The translations under genes were made by a program, and so were the position numbers. The notes under the pieces were generated by a model, which made no database searches, was not told where the DNA came from, and saw nothing but the letters and a program-made list of their open reading frames with translations. This document shows, piece after piece, positions 59,905 to 64,000 of a DNA stretch of 64,000 nucleotides (within the stretch, counting starts at the first letter, position 1; the number at the start of each line of letters is the position of its first letter). The stretch is from Raphanus sativus (Eukaryota > Streptophyta > Magnoliopsida > Brassicales > Brassicaceae), in the NCBI RefSeq assembly GCF_000801105.2, contig NC_079511.1:26160397-26224396 (forward strand), in the 5' to 3' direction.

Positions 59905-60320
59905 TCTATGCCATGGTTGAGCATATCGGGAATGGTATACATTTTAGCCATTACTCAGCTTATGTGAAATCAACTCCTGAGACATGGCATCATTTTGATG
60001 ACGTAAAGGTAATAATATAAGCTATCGATCACTTATTTCGTTTTGATTTGTGCACTTTACTTCTTTGGTAGACTTCTCTGAAAGGGTATCAACAAATGCA
60101 AATTTTCCTTTCGCAGGTCTGGAGAATTAGGGAAGAATGTGTTCTATCAATGGATGCGTAAATGTTAATCTACGTAAGAGAAAGAACTCCTGTTTCACTA
60201 GTGCGTTTGAAGAGCTGAAGATACTATTTGAAGCCACTCCAATGAATTTATCGCCAAAGTTTGTTCTTGAGACTACTACTACCTGTAGCGAGGAGTGTGT
60301 AAGCGACCTTAGCTAGCAGA
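59905..60320 (+). pseudogene. Captured ubiquitin-specific protease 3' fragment
   Basis: Exon-like segment 59908-60008 reads FYAMVEHIGNG...SHYSAYVKSTPETWHHFDDVK and ends at a GT donor. After a ~108-bp intron with a CGCAG acceptor, VWRIREECVLSMDA-stop-MLIYVRER follows from 60118. This is the C-terminal His-box region of USP/UBP deubiquitinases ((G)HYxAYV ... W..FDD ... V ... AYMLFY.R). A frameshift then leads into FTSAFEELKILFEATPMNLS. The in-frame TAA (where Tyr is expected) and the frameshift make it non-functional. It keeps its intron, so capture was from genomic DNA. UBP20/21-like is my guess. Confidence 0.75.
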
Positions 60321-60439
60321 TTGTCTCTGATTCCAACAACGCCTGTAACGGCTCGGTGGGAGTTGTATTGATCCCTGGTGGAAACTCTTCAGATTGCCAC
60401 TGTGATGAAGCACAAGATGAAGTGTTTCGTTTGGCAGAA

Positions 60440-62480
60440 TCTATGAAGACGAACTTTTAAGAACTTTATAAAGTCTATAAACGGTTTATAAATGTTTATA
60501 AAACAAATATAAATATTTATATAACTATTTATAAAGGTTTATAAAACTATTTAAAAGGGTTTATTAAACTATTTACAAGAACTTATAAGTGTTTATAAAT
60601 TAATTTACAAGGTTTATAAATCTATTTATAAGTGTTTATAAATCTATTTATAAGAGTCTTTATATCTATTTATTAGGGTTTATTCGAAAGATTATAAGAA
60701 TTTAATAATCTTCATAACCCAATTTATAAGAGTTTATAAATCAGTTAGAAGAGTTTATAGATCATTTTAAATTCTAATATCATTGTACGTAATATTTGGG
60801 GTTTGATAATATTATTAGAAATCCTTTCTCTTCGCTTATGGTGAAAATGACATCTTGAGAAAGCAGAGCAACAAGTTTTGTATGATTACAAAATAAAGAA
60901 GCAATCTTAAGAGAATCTTAACATTGTTTACACTCAGTATAGAAAAGACCAATTCAATCATGGGACACTAATGTGTCTGCAAAGCAAACAGAAATCAAAT
61001 GTTGATGTTTCACCGAGCGATGACAACAAGATACGACAATTAAACTTCTCAACTCAAAGATAAAGTAGTATTCTTGGATTGAAGGGAAACTTCAGAACTG
61101 GGACTTGTCAAGGCTGTCAAAGTAAGGGTGATCGAGTGCTGTTTTTGCTGCAATTCTCTCAGCAGGATTTTACCTGAGCATTTTCTGCATTTGTTAAAAC
61201 ATAGAAAGCTCAATAAGACTTAACAAAGAGTCTCAGCCTATGCAGAGGGAGCGATGTTACAACAATATTCATATGCTAAGTTCATGAGGCAGTTAATTTA
61301 CTGTGAGAAGATCAACTCCTTGAGGCAAAAGAGATGGGACAGCACGTGCTAAGTCTTGTGGCTCCCACTTTGGGTAGTCATGCCAGTCTGGTTCTCAGAA
61401 TAAAACTATTCATGTATGTTTATAGAGTTTTATAAAACCAATCATATGGATATATGAAATAGTAAAATCCATTTATAAAGGTTTATAAAAAATTAATAAA
61501 TTATAAAAGGTATGAAAATTGTTCAGAGGTTCTTCTTGAGCTGTTCGAAAATATCTATTCTGATAAAAAAATAATTTATAAAGTGTATACAACCTTATAA
61601 TAGATTATAAAACAATTTATAAGGATATGTAAAATTTCTGAAGCGGTGGAGCCTTGCTTGCTGTCAGCATGTGCCTCAGAATCTGCCATGTATCATCATC
61701 TCTTTACAAAGCCTTATGAAGGTATGTAAAATTATTTGTAAGAGTATATAAAACATTAATAAAGGCATATAAAACAAGTTATAGAATCTATAAACCATTT
61801 ATAAATGTTTATAAAAACATTATGAAAGTTTATAAATAATTTATAAGGGGTATGTATACTACTAATAGGGGTTTATAAACACTTTATGAAAGCTTATATT
61901 CAATGTAGGTATTTTAAGAGTTGTATAGGTTTATAAATCAACTAAAAGAGTCTATAACCATTTAAAAGTCTTATAAAACAATTTATAATGGTTTGTATAA
62001 TAATTTATAAAAATAATTTATAAAGTTTATACACCATTATAAAAGATTATTAAACAATTTATAAGGATATGTAAAATTACGAAGTGGTGGAGCCTTGTTT
62101 GCTGTCCGCATGTACCTCAGAATCTGCCACGTATCATCATCTCTTTACAAAGCATGCATGTATTCTTTAGTTTTATAAGAATATTTAAAGTTATTTATAA
62201 GGATTTATAAAATCATTTATAAAAATTTGTAGAATATCAAAAGGTAATTATTTTATGAAGTCTTATAACGTTTTATAGAGGCTTATAAATCATTTTTAAA
62301 AAATAATTGTCTGCTCTCCATAGTACACGAGCTAATTCTGAACTTAAACCTCCATGTTTTGGAAAATTTCAGGAGCACAAACTCTTCAACATCAGTAGCA
62401 TAAACACTTATAAATATTTATAAATAATTTATAAATATTTATAAATAATTTATAAATATTTATAAATAATTTACAAATCA
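60440..62480. repeat. TTTATAA-ladder repeat field
   Basis: Several dozen dispersed copies of short motifs such as GGTTTATAAA, TTTATAAGTGTTTATAAA and ATTTATAAATATTTATAA, interrupted by the kinase fragment and by a duplicated ~75-bp segment (GGTGGAGCCTTGCTTGCTGT ... CATCATCTCTTTACAAAGC at 61645-61712 and again at 62086-62152). No coding content in the ladder itself. Confidence 0.8.
61096..61397 (-). pseudogene. Captured CDKB1-type cyclin-dependent kinase 3' fragment
   Basis: Read on the minus strand: exon-like 61397-61304 gives DWHDYPKWEPQDLARAVPSL...LLPQGVDLLT, followed by an intact GTAAAT donor. After a ~110-bp intron ending TGCAG, exon-like 61190-61096 gives KMLR-stop-NPAERIAAKTAL, then DHPYFDSLDKSQF and a natural TGA. 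This is the end of plant CDKB1 kinases (kinase subdomain XI and the C-terminal DSLDKSQF). One in-frame TAA stands where Tyr is expected. The rest of the kinase, including all catalytic motifs, is absent. The retained intron shows capture from genomic DNA. Confidence 0.88.
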
Positions 62481-63101
62481 GTAATACTTTATAAGGAGAT
62501 ACTATAATTGATAACCAAGGCTTTGAATTTGAATTTTCATGATTTGAGTAGCTTCTTTTTCTGAACATGTGGCTGCTTTTTCCTTCCTCTCGCAAACATT
62601 ATCTCCTTGTATTTGAAATTCCAATTCTTCAGACATCTCCTTTATTTTATCGTACAAAAGGCTCATGAACAATAGATCAAACAACTTGTGTGCAACTACA
62701 TCAACAGCTTCTACTGACTTTTTAGTCAACTTTTCCACCACATCCATATCCAAAATGTATGGTTGTTCAACCTTGGCACACTCCAAATACCACCAGCTTG
62801 ATCATAATGTGAATCATTGACTAGAAGTGTAGAGTCACTGTTCTCAATCAAAACAGACTGCATTTCATCTATCTTATGCTTGGTTCCAAAAGAGAGATTG
62901 GTACCTCTGTTTCTAACTTCTCATGGCGATGAACAGAATGCTCGTCAACCTCTTGGTTTGAATCAATTCAGTAATCGACTCCGTTGACTCTTTCTTTGCG
63001 GCCAGCTCTTTTGTCTCCATCTCTGCAATAGAATCAGTCGATTCCATCCTAGTAGTTGAACCACCTTCGTCTCGTATGTGAATCGATGGAACTGATTCCA
63101 A
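62392..63101 (-). other. Open minus-strand frames in the MULE right arm, unknown
   Basis: Two separate frames, 63101-62913 (MESVPSIHIRDEGGSTTRME...) and 62786-62502 (MECAKVEQPYILDMDVVEKL...), the second Lys/Glu-rich and probably helical. Between them are several stops. They may be parts of a further captured gene or of the MULE itself; I do not recognise them. Confidence 0.35.
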
Positions 63102-64000
63102 CTGAACTTGCTGGAATACTCGTTAGAATAAGAGAGAAGTCGTCATCACCGAAATGTCGCCTTGTTCATTTGAGTTCCTCGTCGTCGTGGGATCTCTATG
63201 TAGTTTCATCGGATCTCGTTGATCTCGCCGTAAAAATCTTCAGCGTTGTCGGATCTTTTTTTCGTCACCGCCAGATAATTTCTCAACTCCGATTTGAATC
63301 TGAGACGATGAGATAAAGTAATCGTGAGATGTAGGAGAAGAAACAAATAGTTTTAAGCTTTATTAGTTAGGGATATAAAAGTAATTTGCCTACTAAAATT
63401 TTAATGGTAAAGTTGGTTAAGGTAGAAATGAAAAGTGGTATCATGAAAGTGGTATATTTGGCAATTTCTCTATAATATTTATTTACTATGATTGTGTATG
63501 GGATTTTGCCGGGTACAGAAAGTTTTATCTGTAGGCCGGGTTTTGTGTTGGTTACGGTAAGTTTTAGTCGACCGGTTGATCGTAGCTGTTGGTCGATAAA
63601 TCGTCTCCGGGCGTGTGTTGCCGAGCATATATTCGGTGGATTTGGGCCTGTTAGTGGGCCGGTCGATAGGGCCATTGTTTGATCTTTGGGTACTTTAGGT
63701 GCCGTGTTTGTTATGTATTAGTATTAAATTATATTTATTCGGAGTGCTATATCCAAGTCAATGAACTTCGGGTTTAGCATCCCATACCTCACTGAGTGAC
63801 TCCCCTGTTGCTCATCCCTCTTTCTTCCTCATTTCAGGTGAGACAGACGAATATATGATATTTGGACGGATTGGTGCTATTGGGCTTTTTATTTGGATTT
63901 TATTTGGGCTTAGAGTGAGTGGAGTCGTGTATATGGACCATTTTGTTATGATATATTGTTGTTGGCCCATTTTTCTCCGGATTGGAGGTGACGGATGTTA

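Larger units (their letters stand above)
59490..63470. mobile_element. Pack-MULE (Mutator-like) carrying host gene fragments
   Basis: 3981 bp between exact 9-bp target duplications TATAATATT (59481-59489 and 63471-63479), the Mutator hallmark. Ends are imperfect inverted repeats: GGGAAAATTTCACAA...GGTACCACTTTTCAT on the left and, complemented, GAGAAATTGCCAAAT...GATACCACTTTTCAT on the right. No transposase motif was found. Inside are a ubiquitin-protease fragment (plus, 59900-60310), a CDKB1 fragment (minus, 61096-61397), a long AT-rich repeat field and open minus-strand frames of unknown origin (62502-62786, 62913-63101). It moved into the gypsy 3' LTR after that element inserted, so it is the youngest layer here. 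Confidence 0.9.
53550..64000 (+). mobile_element. Ty3/gypsy element, decayed pol, near-identical LTRs
   Basis: 5' LTR 53550-55430 (TGTAACGACCC-type start, here with A for the first T; ends GGGTGTTACA), primer-binding site TTGGTATCAGAGC at 55432-55444, internal region 55431-58131, purine tract AAGTGGGGGAGAA just before the 3' LTR at 58132. That LTR runs past the window end (about two bases missing) and is split by a MULE at 59490-63470. By eye the LTRs differ at about a dozen of ~1880 positions, yet the 2.7-kb interior encodes only broken RT-RNase H-integrase. This indicates recent movement using proteins from another copy. Confidence 0.92.
58132..64000 (+). repeat. 3' LTR of the gypsy element, split by a MULE
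   Basis: LTR parts 58132-59489 and 63480-64000, together about 1879 bp, equal in length to the 5' LTR apart from the two bases outside the window. The MULE insertion point falls in TATAATATT within an AT-rich stretch. The window ends at ...GACGGATGTTA, just before the expected CA. Confidence 0.93.

Noticed and set aside
62502..62786. MULE transposase candidate on the minus strand
   Set aside because: The 94-residue Lys/Glu-rich frame has no DDE, SWIM or zinc-finger motif that would mark a MULE transposase.

Overview
The window looks like nuclear DNA from a plant of the mustard family (Brassicaceae). The genes carry many short GT-AG introns, intergenic DNA is AT-rich, plant-type (AAACCCT)n motifs occur, and transposable elements fill more than half of the sequence. 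From memory, the host genes match Arabidopsis chromosome 1 genes: NOP56 (At1g56110), the neighbouring malectin/LRR receptor kinases (At1g56120-At1g56140), a NAC020-like factor (At1g54330) and ABCD2 (At1g54350). No database search was run. A 100-base run of N at 48901-49000 marks an assembly gap.

Layout. 1-3.2 kb: a GC-rich imperfect repeat, then a composite satellite with telomere-like blocks. 3.8-6.0 kb (minus): NOP56, a box C/D snoRNP core protein. 6.09-8.07 kb: a non-autonomous hAT transposon inserted 58 bp upstream of the NOP56 ATG, separating the gene from its promoter motifs. 8.5-14.0 kb (minus): a complete LRR-malectin receptor kinase. 15.05-19.74 kb: a complete Ty1/copia element with an open 1378-residue polyprotein. 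21.3-21.85 kb: a copia gag relic. 22.6-24.0 kb (minus): the NAC gene. 25.8-26.1 kb: a 254-bp MITE. 29.33-35.70 kb: a copia element with two identical LTRs and an open gag but a dead pol; its leader carries an array of hairpins with changing yet still paired stems. 36.0-37.5 kb (minus): a truncated copia. 38.4-41.5 kb: ABCD2, followed by a duplicated piece of its first exon. 42.3-44.6 kb: a TMEM214/DUF2359-type membrane protein gene.

44.7-53.5 kb is a repeat-on-repeat zone: a Helitron-like end, copia fragments in both orientations, a palindromic cluster of seven ~185-bp SINE-like units, and LTR-like DNA around the gap. 53.55-64.0 kb is one Ty3/gypsy element with a decayed pol but nearly identical 1.88-kb LTRs. 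Its 3' LTR is split by a 3981-bp Mutator-like element with a 9-bp target duplication. That MULE carries broken copies of a ubiquitin-specific protease 3' end (plus strand) and of a CDKB1-type kinase 3' end (minus strand), so it is a Pack-MULE.

The host genes do not form a functional unit: snoRNP assembly, receptor signalling, transcription and organelle transport are linked only by position. The most notable items are the covarying hairpin array in the 29-36 kb copia element, the nested Pack-MULE, two LTR elements that look recently moved although their pol regions are dead, the hAT insertion in the NOP56 leader, and the palindromic SINE-like cluster.
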